From contig JACCVM010000189.1 in NCBI GenBank assembly GCA_013698135.1, positions 1 to 17,470 on the forward strand: a stretch of DNA of 17,470 nt. Reading direction: 5' to 3'. Source of the DNA: Euzebyaceae bacterium (GTDB lineage: Bacteria; Actinomycetota; Nitriliruptoria; Euzebyales; Egibacteraceae). The first letter of the stretch is position 1. Every line of letters begins with the position of its first letter. Below the pieces are notes generated by a model. It was not told where the DNA came from, ran no database searches, and worked only from the letters and a program-made list of their open reading frames with translations. Position numbers and translations under genes: made by a program. This document shows, one piece after another, positions 7,367 to 15,392 of the stretch.

Positions 7367-9435
7367 ACCGCTTGCAGCATGCGTCCAGCCCCTATTTACG
7401 GCAGCACGCCGACAATCCCGTGGACTGGCAGGAGTGGGGTCACCAGGCCTTCGCGCAAGCCAGGGACCGCGACGTGCCGGTGTTCCTGTCGGTGGGCTAC
7501 TCCAGCTGTCACTGGTGTCATGTGATGGCGCACGAGTCCTTCGAGGACGCCGAGGTGGCCCGTGTCCTGAATGACCGCTTCGTGGCGGTCAAGGTGGACC
7601 GGGAAGAGCGGCCGGACGTCGACAGCGTCTACATGGGCGCCGTGCAAGCCATGACCGGAGCCGGCGGCTGGCCGATGAGCGTGTTCGTCACCGCCGACGG
7701 CGTGCCGTTCTTCGGCGGCACCTACTGGCCGCGCGACGGCCGCCATGGCATGCCCGGATTTCTGCAGGTCCTGCAGGCCGTGGACACCGCCTGGCGCGAG
7801 CAGCGCGAGCAGGTGCTGGACTCCGGTCAGCGGCTGACCGCCCACCTGCAGGCCACCAACGAGGTCGGCGGAGGTGCCGAGCAGGTCGACCTGGGCATCG
7901 CGTCGCGGGCGGCTTCGGTGTGCGTGCGCGCCTGGGACCGCGAGCTCGGCGGCTTCGGTGCGGCGCCCAAGTTCCCGCAGGCCATGACCATCGACTTCTT
8001 GCTGGCGTACGCGCAGCGGACCGGCGACAGCGCCGCGGTTGACGCGGCCGTGCAGTCGCTGGAGGCCATGTCGCGGGGTGGCATCTACGACCATGTGGCG
8101 GGCGGCTTCGCGCGCTACTCGGTCGACGCGCGCTGGCTGGTCCCCCACTTCGAGAAGATGCTGTACGACAACGCGCTGCTGCTGCGCGCCTACACCCACG
8201 CCTGGCAAACAACGGGAAGCCGCCGCTGCCGGCGCATCGCCACCGAGGTTGCCGATTACCTGCTGCGCGACATGCGCCACCCGGCGGGCGGCTTCTACTC
8301 GGCGACCGACGCCGACTCCGAGGGTGTGGAAGGGCTGTTCTTCACCTGGACGGCAGACGAGTTCGACGAGGTCGTGGCCGCCGCCGGCGAGGACGCCGAG
8401 GTGTTCCGCGCGTTCTACGGCGTGACGCCGGCGGGCAACTTCACCGATCCCCATCATCCGGAAGTGGGTTCCCGGTCCATCCTGTATGAGGCCGGACGGC
8501 GCGACGAGGACGACGCCGACTGCGCGCGCCGTTTGCACCGCGTCCGCGCCGCGCTGGTCGGACGCCGCGAGCAGCGCGTCCATCCGGGGTTGGACGACAA
8601 GATCCTGACCAGCTGGAACGCGCTGGCGTTGGGCGCGTTGGGCGAGGCCGGCGCGGCGCTGGACGAGCCGCGCTACATCGAGGCCGCGGCCGCCTGCGCA
8701 CGCTTCCTGCGGGACACACTGATGGTCGACGGCCGCCTGCACCACACCTGGAAACAGGGTCATCCCGCGACCGTGCCGGCGTTCCTCGAGGACGTGGCCT
8801 ACCTAGCGCAGGCGCTGCTGGTGCTGTACGAGGCCGACGCCAACCCCGAGTGGTTTGCCTGGGCGCGACAGCTGGCGCACGACGCCAACGACCGCTTCGC
8901 CGAGAGCGATGCCGACGGCAACCCGACGGGGGCCTACTTCGCCACCGCCGACGACGCCGAGGCCTTGCTGACCCGTCCCAAGGACCTGTGGGACAACGCC
9001 ACCCCGGCCGGTTCGTCGGTGCAGGTCGACGTGCTGCTGCGCCTGGCGGCGCTGACCGGCGACGGCGACTTCTCACGCCGGGCCGAGCGCACGCTGGCGC
9101 TGTTCGCGCCGCGTTGCGAGCAGGCGCCGACCGGCTACGGCGAGATGTTGCGCGGGCTGGAACGCCTGCTGGCCGGCCCCGCTGAGGTCGCCGTGATCGG
9201 CTCGCCGGATGATGCCGCCACCCGTGAGCTGGTGCGGGTCTATCGTCAGCGCTGGCGCCCTGGCAGCGTCCTGGCCGTGGGCCTCCCCGATGGCCAGGAC
9301 GCCACGCCGCCGCTGCTGCACGATCGCCCCCTGGTCAACGGTCGCCCTGCCGCCTATGTGTGTCGCAACTTCGCCTGCCAGCGCCCAGTCACCGACGCAT
9401 CACAGCTGGCGCAACTGCTGGAGACCAGTTCTTGA
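7363..9435 (+). CDS. Thioredoxin domain-containing protein, YyaL/SPATA20 (DUF255) family
   Basis: This 690-residue protein matches the full length of the YyaL family. The N-terminal thioredoxin-like domain begins NRLQHASSPYLRQHADNPVDW and carries SSCHWCHVMAHESF (47-60), with a CxxC pair at Cys49 and Cys52. GGWPMSVFVT and GGTYWP follow. The remainder is the alpha/alpha-barrel, six-hairpin glycosidase-like region, with the family segments HFEKMLYDNALLLRAY, ATDADSEGVEG, KILTSWNALA and AYVCRNFACQRPV near the C-terminus. The biochemical role of the family is unsettled; a redox or carbohydrate-related function is only inference. The start is supported by GGAGG 7 nt upstream, and the gene is translationally coupled to ppx. 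Its stop codon abuts the hypE remnant in the same reading frame. Confidence 0.93.
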   Translation: MNRLQHASSPYLRQHADNPVDWQEWGHQAFAQARDRDVPVFLSVGYSSCHWCHVMAHESFEDAEVARVLNDRFVAVKVDREERPDVDSVYMGAVQAMTGAGGWPMSVFVTADGVPFFGGTYWPRDGRHGMPGFLQVLQAVDTAWREQREQVLDSGQRLTAHLQATNEVGGGAEQVDLGIASRAASVCVRAWDRELGGFGAAPKFPQAMTIDFLLAYAQRTGDSAAVDAAVQSLEAMSRGGIYDHVAGGFARYSVDARWLVPHFEKMLYDNALLLRAYTHAWQTTGSRRCRRIATEVADYLLRDMRHPAGGFYSATDADSEGVEGLFFTWTADEFDEVVAAAGEDAEVFRAFYGVTPAGNFTDPHHPEVGSRSILYEAGRRDEDDADCARRLHRVRAALVGRREQRVHPGLDDKILTSWNALALGALGEAGAALDEPRYIEAAAACARFLRDTLMVDGRLHHTWKQGHPATVPAFLEDVAYLAQALLVLYEADANPEWFAWARQLAHDANDRFAESDADGNPTGAYFATADDAEALLTRPKDLWDNATPAGSSVQVDVLLRLAALTGDGDFSRRAERTLALFAPRCEQAPTGYGEMLRGLERLLAGPAEVAVIGSPDDAATRELVRVYRQRWRPGSVLAVGLPDGQDATPPLLHDRPLVNGRPAAYVCRNFACQRPVTDASQLAQLLETSS

Positions 9436-10128
9436 CCACAAGTCCGGACTATTGCTGCCGCCGCCCAGGAAGCCGGGGTCCCGGTGGTCACCGGTGACAC
9501 GAAGGTGGTCCAGCGCGGCAAAGCCGACGGCATGTACGTGACGACGACCGGCATCGGGCTCGTCCGCCACGGCGTCGCACTGGCTCCCGAGCTGGTGCAG
9601 CCAGGCGACAAGGTCCTGGTGTCCGGAACGGTCGGTGATCACGGCGTCGCGATCATGCTCGCCCGCGGCGAGTTGGAGCTGGGCGCCGACATCCGCAGCG
9701 ACACGGCGTCGTTGTGGCCGTTGGCCGAGACGCTGCTGGAGACTTGCGGCGAGGACCTGCACTGCATGCGAGACGCCACGCGTGGTGGGGTCGCCACGGT
9801 GCTCAACGAGATCGCCCTGACGTCCCAGCTCGGCGTGACGATCATCGAGGACCGGGTGCCCATGCGGCCCGAGGTCATGGGCGCCTGCGAGATCCTCGGC
9901 ATCGACCCGCTGTACGTCGCCAACGAAGGTAAGCTCGTCGCGTTCGTGGCGCCGCAGCAAGCCGATGAAGCGCTCGCGGCCCTGCGCGAGCACCCGATTG
10001 GCGTGGCGGCGGCGATCATCGGCGACGTGGACTCGGAGCCGGCCGGCCGGGTGCTGGGTCGTACCCGATTCGGCGGGCACCGCATGATCGACATGCTCGT
10101 CGGCGACCCGCTCCCCCGCATCTGCTGA
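9436..10128 (+). pseudogene. hypE: hypE remnant lacking the N-terminal domain
   Basis: Homology to HypE, the hydrogenase maturation factor that dehydrates a carbamoylated C-terminal cysteine to thiocyanate, begins at about 9445 (RTIAAAAQEAGVPVVTGDT) and runs unbroken to the canonical PRIC end, with its acceptor cysteine. VSGTVGDHG, MRDATRGGVATVLNE and NEGKLV are all present, so the C-terminal domain is intact. The first 115-130 residues of a roughly 340-residue HypE, which form the N-terminal half of the ATP site, are absent. In the same frame the upstream codons run straight into the TGA of the YyaL gene (9433-9435). A possible start is GTG 9484, giving 214 residues, with a poorly spaced AGGA at 9467-9470. 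No hydrogenase or other hyp gene is nearby. A decaying fragment is favoured; a translated stand-alone domain is possible. Confidence 0.75.
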
Positions 10129-10156
10129 GCCGTCGGCGTGCGTCTCCTTGTCGTGT

Positions 10157-11212
10157 TCAGACGGGGTACAGCGACACTTCGGAGGCCTTGACCGACACAT
10201 GCACGTCGCCGCCCACGCCGAGATCCAGCGCGGCGACCGCTGCAGGGGTGACCTCGGCGACGATCGGCAGGGCCCCGTCGATGTGCACGCGGACGTGGTC
10301 GCCGTGCACGTCCAGCCCCCGCACCACACCGGCCCAGACATTGCGCGGCGACCCGTCGGGCCGTCCCCGGTACAGCGCAACGGCGCGGGGGTGCACCACG
10401 GTGAAGACCGGGCCGTCGGCTGCGTCCGCGGCGATGAGTCGCTGGTCATCCGGCAGGTTGACGGTATGGCCACGCGCCTCGCCGCGGTAGAGGTTGAGTC
10501 CCACCAGCCCGGCGACCCACCGAGAGCGGGGCCGCTGGGTGACCTCGTTGATGGTGGCGTCCTGGACGATCCTGCCGGCCTCGATGATGACCAGCCGGCC
10601 GGCGAGCGCGATCGCCTCCACCGGGTCATGGGTAATGACCAGACAGGGGCCGGCGAAGGCGTCCAGGTGCCCCCGCAGCTCCCGGCGGATCGTCAGGCGG
10701 GCGGCGACGTCCAGGGCGGACAGCGGCTCGTCCAGAAGCAGCAGGTTCGGTTCGAACGCCAGCGCGCGTGCCAGCGCGACTCGCTGCGCCTGCCCGCCGG
10801 ACAATGCCCTCGGCTTCGCGTTGGCGGCGTCGGGGAGTCCGACTCTAGCCAGCCATTCGGTGGCGAGGCCGCGGGCGGCTGCGGCCGGCACACCGCCGGC
10901 GCGCAGCCCGAAGGCGACGTTGTCGGCGGCGGACAGGTGCGGAAACAGCAGGTGATCCTGGAAGACCATCCCAACGCCCCGTCGCTCCGGCGCGACGCGA
11001 ATGCCGCGTTCGGAGTCGTCGAGCACCTGGCTCTCCAGCTCTACGCGGCCGGCACGCAATGGGACCAGCCCGGCCAGGGTGCGCAGCAGCGTGGTCTTGC
11101 CGGCCCCGTTCGGGCCAAGGACGGCGACGACCTCCCCGGCCGCGACCTCCAAGGCGACATCGAGGTCGAGGTCGCCGAGGGTTACCGCAACACGGGCCGA
11201 CAACCCGCTCAT
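10157..11212 (-). CDS. modC: Molybdate ABC transporter ATP-binding protein ModC
   Basis: This 351-residue ATPase powers molybdate (or tungstate) import. It has Walker A GPNGAGKTTL (33-42), Q-loop FQDHLLFP (84-91), signature ALSGGQAQRVALARAL (136-151), Walker B LLLLDEPLSALD (157-168) and the switch histidine His195 in ITHDPVEA. The C-terminal region (about 290-351) is a TOBE/Mop-type oxyanion-binding domain ending KASEVSLYPV, as in ModC and related importers. The frame is open much further upstream, but ATG 11212 is the right start: it overlaps the modB stop as ATGA and the conserved ATPase fold starts there. It converges with the hypE remnant across a 28-nt gap in which I see no terminator. 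Confidence 0.93.
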   Translation of the reverse strand: MSGLSARVAVTLGDLDLDVALEVAAGEVVAVLGPNGAGKTTLLRTLAGLVPLRAGRVELESQVLDDSERGIRVAPERRGVGMVFQDHLLFPHLSAADNVAFGLRAGGVPAAAARGLATEWLARVGLPDAANAKPRALSGGQAQRVALARALAFEPNLLLLDEPLSALDVAARLTIRRELRGHLDAFAGPCLVITHDPVEAIALAGRLVIIEAGRIVQDATINEVTQRPRSRWVAGLVGLNLYRGEARGHTVNLPDDQRLIAADAADGPVFTVVHPRAVALYRGRPDGSPRNVWAGVVRGLDVHGDHVRVHIDGALPIVAEVTPAAVAALDLGVGGDVHVSVKASEVSLYPV

Positions 11213-12027
11213 GAGGTGTCGAGGTAGCGACCTCGCAACGTGATCAACACCACGACCGAGACGGCGAGCAGGATCAGGCTCAACAGGATCGCCGAGTCCA
11301 GATCGCGCTCCAACTGCAGGTACACCGCGAGAGGCATCGTCTGCGTGCGGCCAGTCAGGTTGCCGGCGAAGGTGATCGTGGCACCGAACTCGCCGAGCGC
11401 CCGCGCCCAGCACAGCGCCATCCCTGCCCCCAGCGACGGCGCGAGCAGCGGCAGCGTGACCCGCCGGAAGGCCAGCCAGCGGCCGGCACCCAGCGTTGCG
11501 GCGACGTCTTCGTAGCGGCGGTCCATCGCCCGCAGCCCCGCCTCGACGGTGACGACGAGGAATGGCATCGCCACGAAGGTCTCGGCGAGCACGACGCCGG
11601 CGGGGGAGAACGGCAGCGTGATCCCTGCCAGCTCGTGCAGCGGCTGGCCGATGAGTCCTCGGCGGCCGAACGCCAAAAGCAGCGCCACCCCGCCGACCAC
11701 GGGTGGCAGCACCATCGGCAGGACGCAAAGCGCCCGCACGAGCGGCTTCGCGGGAAAGTCGCGTCGGGCGAGCAGCCACGCGAGCGGCACCCCCAGCACG
11801 GTCGCCAGCGCGAGCGCCGACAGCGAGGTCAGCAGCGACAGCCGCAGCGCCGCGAGCACGGTCTGGTCGGTCACCAGGTCGCCCAGCCGCGTCCACGGGG
11901 TGTTCGCCAGCAGCCCGACGAGCGGCAGGATCAGCAGACCCAGCGCGACAACGGCTAACGGGGTCATGCCCAACGGCATCGTCTCCGCCCGCCGGGTGCC
12001 CGGTGTGAGCCGCGTTGTGACGTTCAT
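11209..12027 (-). CDS. modB: Molybdate ABC transporter permease ModB
   Basis: This 272-residue inner-membrane permease has hydrophobic segments at roughly 21-41, 62-86, 99-122, 143-163, 198-218 and 245-265. The cytoplasmic EAA-type coupling loop that contacts ModC is AATLGAGRWLAFRRVTLPLLAPSL near 182-205. LPPVVGGVALLLAFGRRG and LGEFGATITFAGN are typical of ModB. Its ATG at 12027 overlaps the modA stop as ATGA, and its own stop overlaps the modC start, so the three transporter genes are translationally coupled. No separate ribosome binding site is visible. Together with ModA and ModC it forms a complete high-affinity importer. Confidence 0.94.
   Translation of the reverse strand: MNVTTRLTPGTRRAETMPLGMTPLAVVALGLLILPLVGLLANTPWTRLGDLVTDQTVLAALRLSLLTSLSALALATVLGVPLAWLLARRDFPAKPLVRALCVLPMVLPPVVGGVALLLAFGRRGLIGQPLHELAGITLPFSPAGVVLAETFVAMPFLVVTVEAGLRAMDRRYEDVAATLGAGRWLAFRRVTLPLLAPSLGAGMALCWARALGEFGATITFAGNLTGRTQTMPLAVYLQLERDLDSAILLSLILLAVSVVVLITLRGRYLDTS
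11220..11235. repeat. Inverted repeat just before modC
   Basis: CGAGGT-AGCG-ACCTCG is a perfect 6-bp inverted repeat with a 4-nt loop, inside the last codons of modB and 8 nt upstream of the modC ATG. In the mRNA it could form a hairpin affecting modC translation or modB-modC processing; chance is also plausible at this GC content. Confidence 0.3.
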
Positions 12028-12851
12028 GGCGCGGAGAACCCGTACTCGGTGAGTGTCGCCTGTGCCTCGTCGGACAGCACGTAGTCGACGAACGCCTCGG
12101 CCGCCTGCGGGTTGGGCGCCTCGGCGAGCGCAGCGACCGGATAGCTGGCCGGAACGTTGCGCTCCGGGGGGATCTGCACACCCTCGACGGCATCGCCCGC
12201 GGCGACGATGTCGCTGACATAGACGACCCCGGCGTCGGCCTCGCCAAGCTCCACGCGCGACAGCACCGCCCGCACGTCGACCTCAAGCGACGCCGGGGTC
12301 ACTTGGATCCCGGCCACGTCGAGGGCATGCCGCGTGTACTCGCCGGCCGGCACCTCCTCGGCCGCCAGGACCGTCGTGACATCAGGCCGCGTCAGGTCCG
12401 CCAGCGACTGGATGTGCAGCGGGTTGCCGCGCTCGACGGCGATCTCCAGCGTGTTGCGGGTGAAGGTCTGCGGCTGGCCGGCGAGCAGCTCGGCGCCGGC
12501 GACGTCATTCATCGGCGTCTGGCTGGCCGACGCGAGCACGTCGGCGGGCGCGCCGCCCTGGACGATTTGCGTGGCCAGCGTGGAGCTGGAGCCGAAATTG
12601 AAGGCCACCTCGACGTCGGGGTTGGTCCGCGTGAACCGCTCGCCGAGGTCTTCGAACGCGTCGGTCAGCGACGACGCGGCGAAGACCGTCAGCTGACCAG
12701 ATAACGCCTGCCCCGACGCGGGCTCCGACGCGGTCGCGGTCCTACCGTCGTCCCTGGTCCCTGCCTGGGGCGACGCGGCCTGGCCGCTGCCGCAGGCGGC
12801 GAGCAGCACCGCGAGCGACACGACAGCTCCCCGCATGCGCGCCGCCCTCAC
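12024..12851 (-). CDS. modA: Molybdate ABC transporter substrate-binding lipoprotein ModA
   Basis: This 275-residue periplasm-side or cell-surface lipoprotein captures molybdate. The signal peptide ends in a lipobox LAAC with the lipidated Cys20, followed by a Ser/Ala/Thr-rich linker to about residue 50. The mature fold starts LTVFAASSLTDAFEDL (54-69), where ASS contacts the oxyanion in the family. FNFGSSSTLATQI and GGAPADVLASA follow, and GVVYVSDI comes later. GTG 12851 is preferred: AGGAG lies 5 nt upstream, inside the end of the regulator gene whose stop is only 2 nt before the start. ATG 12836 would leave a very short signal sequence. It is coupled on both sides, to the regulator and to modB. 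Confidence 0.94.
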   Translation of the reverse strand: MRAARMRGAVVSLAVLLAACGSGQAASPQAGTRDDGRTATASEPASGQALSGQLTVFAASSLTDAFEDLGERFTRTNPDVEVAFNFGSSSTLATQIVQGGAPADVLASASQTPMNDVAGAELLAGQPQTFTRNTLEIAVERGNPLHIQSLADLTRPDVTTVLAAEEVPAGEYTRHALDVAGIQVTPASLEVDVRAVLSRVELGEADAGVVYVSDIVAAGDAVEGVQIPPERNVPASYPVAALAEAPNPQAAEAFVDYVLSDEAQATLTEYGFSAP

Positions 12852-12853
12852 CG

Positions 12854-13252
12854 CTACTCCTTTGGCAGGCTGACCACGACGCTGGTGGCCTTCACCGACG
12901 CGACGACGTGCGTGCCGGCGTCGAGTTCGAGCTCGTCGACGCTCTCGGCGGTGGTGAGCGCGACGAGCCGGTACGGACCCGCCTGCATCTCGACGGTCGC
13001 CGCGGCCTCTCCGCGGACGACTTTGGTGACGATGGCGTCAAGCTGGTTGCGGGCCGACGACGCGGTGATCACCCGCGCAGACCGACGGCGGTCGGTGAGG
13101 AGGCGCTGCACCTGCGACACCGACACCAGCCGCTGACCGCCGGGAGTGCGGTCGAGCGTGACACGCCCGTCGTCTTCCCAGCGCCGCAGGGTGTCCACGC
13201 TGATCCCCAGCAGCGCCGCAGCCTGCCCGATGCGTAGCCCTTCCTCGCCCAC
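12854..13252 (-). CDS. MerR/excisionase-type HTH regulator with TOBE (Mop) domain
   Basis: This 132-residue protein combines a winged helix-turn-helix of MerR/excisionase type (about 6-50: LRIGQAAALLGISVDTLRRWEDDGRV, read as two short helical parts, with the GGQR wing) and a C-terminal TOBE/Mop domain (about 66-129: SARNQLDAIVTKV to ASVKATSVVVSL) of the kind that binds molybdate. It is expected to sense molybdate and control the mod operon that it heads, filling the place of ModE though built on a different DNA-binding domain. GTG 13252 is the start: it sits 6 nt after a clear -10 and there is no ribosome binding site, which points to leaderless translation. The end of the gene carries the AGGAG ribosome binding site for modA. 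Confidence 0.88.
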   Translation of the reverse strand: MGEEGLRIGQAAALLGISVDTLRRWEDDGRVTLDRTPGGQRLVSVSQVQRLLTDRRRSARVITASSARNQLDAIVTKVVRGEAAATVEMQAGPYRLVALTTAESVDELELDAGTHVVASVKATSVVVSLPKE

Positions 13253-13286
13253 GGCAGCATCGTACCTAGAGATCCTGGTCCGTCAA
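13253..13286 (-). promoter_or_regulatory. Promoter of the regulator-modABC operon (leaderless)
   Basis: On the minus strand TTGACG (13286-13281), a 16-nt spacer and TACGAT (13264-13259) closely match the housekeeping sigma consensus. Six nucleotides separate the -10 from GTG 13252, so transcription probably starts on or next to the start codon. Confidence 0.75.
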
Positions 13287-13350
13287 GCAGGGTTTCGGTT
13301 GCACGCCCACAGATGCGGCGGTGGCTGGGCCGGTACAGCGACCAGTGGGC

Positions 13351-13367
13351 GATACCCTCTCGCTCGC
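13351..13367 (+). promoter_or_regulatory. Possible -10 element of uvrD2
   Basis: TACCCT (13353-13358) fits TANNNT and lies 9 nt before ATG 13368. No Shine-Dalgarno sequence occurs between them, so a very short or absent leader is likely. No clear -35 was found in the divergent region shared with the mod promoter. Confidence 0.4.
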
Positions 13368-15392
13368 ATGCCGACCGCCAGCCTCCTCGACGGCCTCAAC
13401 GCCGACCAGCGCGCCGCCGCGCGGACCACACAGGGACCGCTGTGCATCATCGCCGGAGCCGGCACGGGCAAGACGCGCACCATCACCCACCGCATCGCCT
13501 GCCAGGTCGCCGAGGGTGTCGCGAGTCCCGACCAGATCCTGGCGGTCACGTTCACCGACAAGGCCGCCGGCGAGCTCCGTCAGCGCCTCGCCGGCATGGG
13601 ACTGTCCCGGCCGGTGCGCGCGGCCACCTTTCACGCCGCGGCGTGGGCGCAGCTGCGCTGGTTCTGGCACCGCGCCGATGACACCCCGCTGCCCGAGGTG
13701 CTCGCCTCCAAGGTCCGCCTGCTCGTGCCGCTGGCCCGCCGTACCAGCACGCAGGCGATGGACCTGGCGACGGAGATCGAGTGGGCCAAGGCCCGGCGTC
13801 TGCCCCCCGACGACTACGCTGTGGCAGCGGCTGGCCGGGACGCGCCGCTGGAGCCGGAACGGATGGCAGGCGTCTACGCGGACTACGAGCGGGCGAAGGA
13901 CGAGGCCGGGCTGCTGGACTACGAGGACATGCTGCTGCGGGCGGCCGCGCTGATCCAGGAACATCCCGACATCGCGGCCGAGGTGCGCGACCGCTACCGC
14001 TTCTTCACCGTCGACGAGTTCCAGGACGTCAACCCGGCGCAGTTCGCGCTGCTGCGCGCCTGGCTGGGTCCGTCGCAACAGGTCTGCGTCGTCGGCGACG
14101 ACGACCAGACCATCTACTCGTTCACCGGCGCCACCGCCGACTACCTGCTGGAGTTCCGCCGCTGGTTCCCGACCGCCGCCACGGTGACGCTGACCGAGAA
14201 CTACCGGTCGACCCCGCAGGTGCTGGCCTTGGCCAACGCCGTGCTATGGAACAAGCGCGCCGGCCAACGCAAGCGGCTGTCGGCCACCCGCGCGGGGGGT
14301 CCTGCGCCGGTGTTCGGCGAGCACACCGACGACGAGGCGGAGCGAGAGGCGGTCGTGGCGGCCATTCGCGGCCTGGTCGAGGAGGAGATTCCACCCGGCG
14401 AGATCGCGGTCGCCTACCGGGTGAACAGCCAGTCGGAGGGCTGGGAGCAGGCGTTGCGGGGCGCGGGCATCCCCTACGCCGTCCGTGGCGCCGGCGGCTT
14501 CTACCAGCGTCGTGAGGTCCGCCAGGCGCTGACCGTGCTGCGGGCGGCGGCCAGCCGCCCCGAGCCGGTGCCCCTCGGGTTGAAGCAGACGACGCCGGCG
14601 CGTCCCCCCCGCGCCGACAAGACTGTGAGCCGTGTACTCCGCGAGCAGATGGGCTGGAACGGGCGAGCCGAACCGGAGGGTGAGGCCGCGCGTGAGCGCT
14701 GGCGCAACCTCGGCGCCCTCGTCGAGGTCGCCGCCGGGCTGGCCGACGACGATGCCACGACGACCCTGGCCGACGTCGTCACCGAGCTGTCGCGGCGGGA
14801 GGCCGAAGGCGCTGACGCGCCGAGCGCGGGCGGCGCCGTGACCCTGCTGACCCTGCACAAGACCAAGGGCTTGGAGTTCTCCGCGGTCTTCCTGGTGGCC
14901 CTGGAGGAGGGACTGCTGCCCATCTCGCACGCCAAGACCGACGAGGCGGTGCAGGAAGAGCGCCGGCTGCTGTACGTCGGCGTCACGCGCGCCAGACGGC
15001 AGCTGTCGCTGTCGTGGGCGCAGCGCCGGCCCGGTTACGCGGGCAAGGTGGTGGCCCGGCGACCGTCGCGGTTCCTGTACAACCTCGGCGAGGGTGCGCC
15101 GGTGAGCGGTTCCCAGCAGGCGGCGACGCGGCTGCGCACCCGCACGGCATCACCCCTGGACGGCGCGGAGGACCCGGCGCTGGTGCAGCGCCTACGCGAC
15201 TGGCGACGGGAACGCGCCAGGGCGGACGACGTGCCGGCGTTCGTGGTCTTCAGCGACCGCACGCTGGCCGCCCTGGCGGCGCAGCGCCCCTCCACGCCCC
15301 GGGCACTGCTCGCCGTCAGCGGTGTCGGCCCCGCGAAGGTGAAGCGCTACGGCGAAGACCTCATCCGGGTCATCGCCCAGACGCCGACATGA
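13368..15392 (+). CDS. uvrD2: ATP-dependent DNA helicase, UvrD2-type (SF1) with HRDC domain
   Basis: This 674-residue superfamily 1A helicase has the motifs in order: Q motif LNADQRAA (10-17), Walker A GAGTGKTRT (30-38), Ia TFTDKAAGEL (61-70), II VDEFQD (215-220), III GDDDQTIYSFTGA (243-255), IV ENYRS (277-281), V LTLHKTKGLEFSAVFL (494-509) and VI RRLLYVGVTRAR (532-543). An HRDC-like domain spans about 603-672 (LVQRLRDWRRERAR to GVGPAKVKRYG). This layout is that of actinobacterial UvrD2, a 3'-5' DNA translocase. The cysteine-rich CxxC...CxxC region that lies before the HRDC domain in mycobacterial UvrD2 has no cysteine here. The frame is open upstream, but ATG 13368 follows a -10 element and precedes the conserved Q motif. 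It overlaps the next gene by ATGA. Confidence 0.92.
   Translation: MPTASLLDGLNADQRAAARTTQGPLCIIAGAGTGKTRTITHRIACQVAEGVASPDQILAVTFTDKAAGELRQRLAGMGLSRPVRAATFHAAAWAQLRWFWHRADDTPLPEVLASKVRLLVPLARRTSTQAMDLATEIEWAKARRLPPDDYAVAAAGRDAPLEPERMAGVYADYERAKDEAGLLDYEDMLLRAAALIQEHPDIAAEVRDRYRFFTVDEFQDVNPAQFALLRAWLGPSQQVCVVGDDDQTIYSFTGATADYLLEFRRWFPTAATVTLTENYRSTPQVLALANAVLWNKRAGQRKRLSATRAGGPAPVFGEHTDDEAEREAVVAAIRGLVEEEIPPGEIAVAYRVNSQSEGWEQALRGAGIPYAVRGAGGFYQRREVRQALTVLRAAASRPEPVPLGLKQTTPARPPRADKTVSRVLREQMGWNGRAEPEGEAARERWRNLGALVEVAAGLADDDATTTLADVVTELSRREAEGADAPSAGGAVTLLTLHKTKGLEFSAVFLVALEEGLLPISHAKTDEAVQEERRLLYVGVTRARRQLSLSWAQRRPGYAGKVVARRPSRFLYNLGEGAPVSGSQQAATRLRTRTASPLDGAEDPALVQRLRDWRRERARADDVPAFVVFSDRTLAALAAQRPSTPRALLAVSGVGPAKVKRYGEDLIRVIAQTPT

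Noticed and set aside
7396..8763. A 455-codon minus-strand frame opposite the YyaL gene
   Set aside because: It is antisense to a full-length protein with clear family motifs and has no recognisable domain.
9433..9435. In-frame TGA between YyaL and the hypE remnant as a selenocysteine or readthrough codon
   Set aside because: The YyaL sequence ends at a normal family length, there is no SECIS-like hairpin that I can see, and nothing in either family suggests a fusion.
9400..10629. A 409-codon minus-strand frame across the hypE remnant and the modC 3' end
   Set aside because: It overlaps two better-supported genes in other frames and has low-complexity Arg/Ser/Pro composition.
11213..12286. 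Upstream extension of the modC frame by about 358 codons
   Set aside because: The extension lies inside modB and modA in another frame and is not protein-like; ATG 11212 with its ATGA overlap is the true start.
13305..13350. GCCCAC...GTGGGC inverted repeat upstream of uvrD2 as an NrtR operator
   Set aside because: The arms are only 6 bp and 34 nt apart, which is unlike a dimer-binding site and likely by chance at this GC content.
15014..15388. An N-terminal extension of the NrtR frame into uvrD2
   Set aside because: The extension is a frame-shifted shadow of the helicase 3' end; the Nudix fold begins just after ATG 15389.
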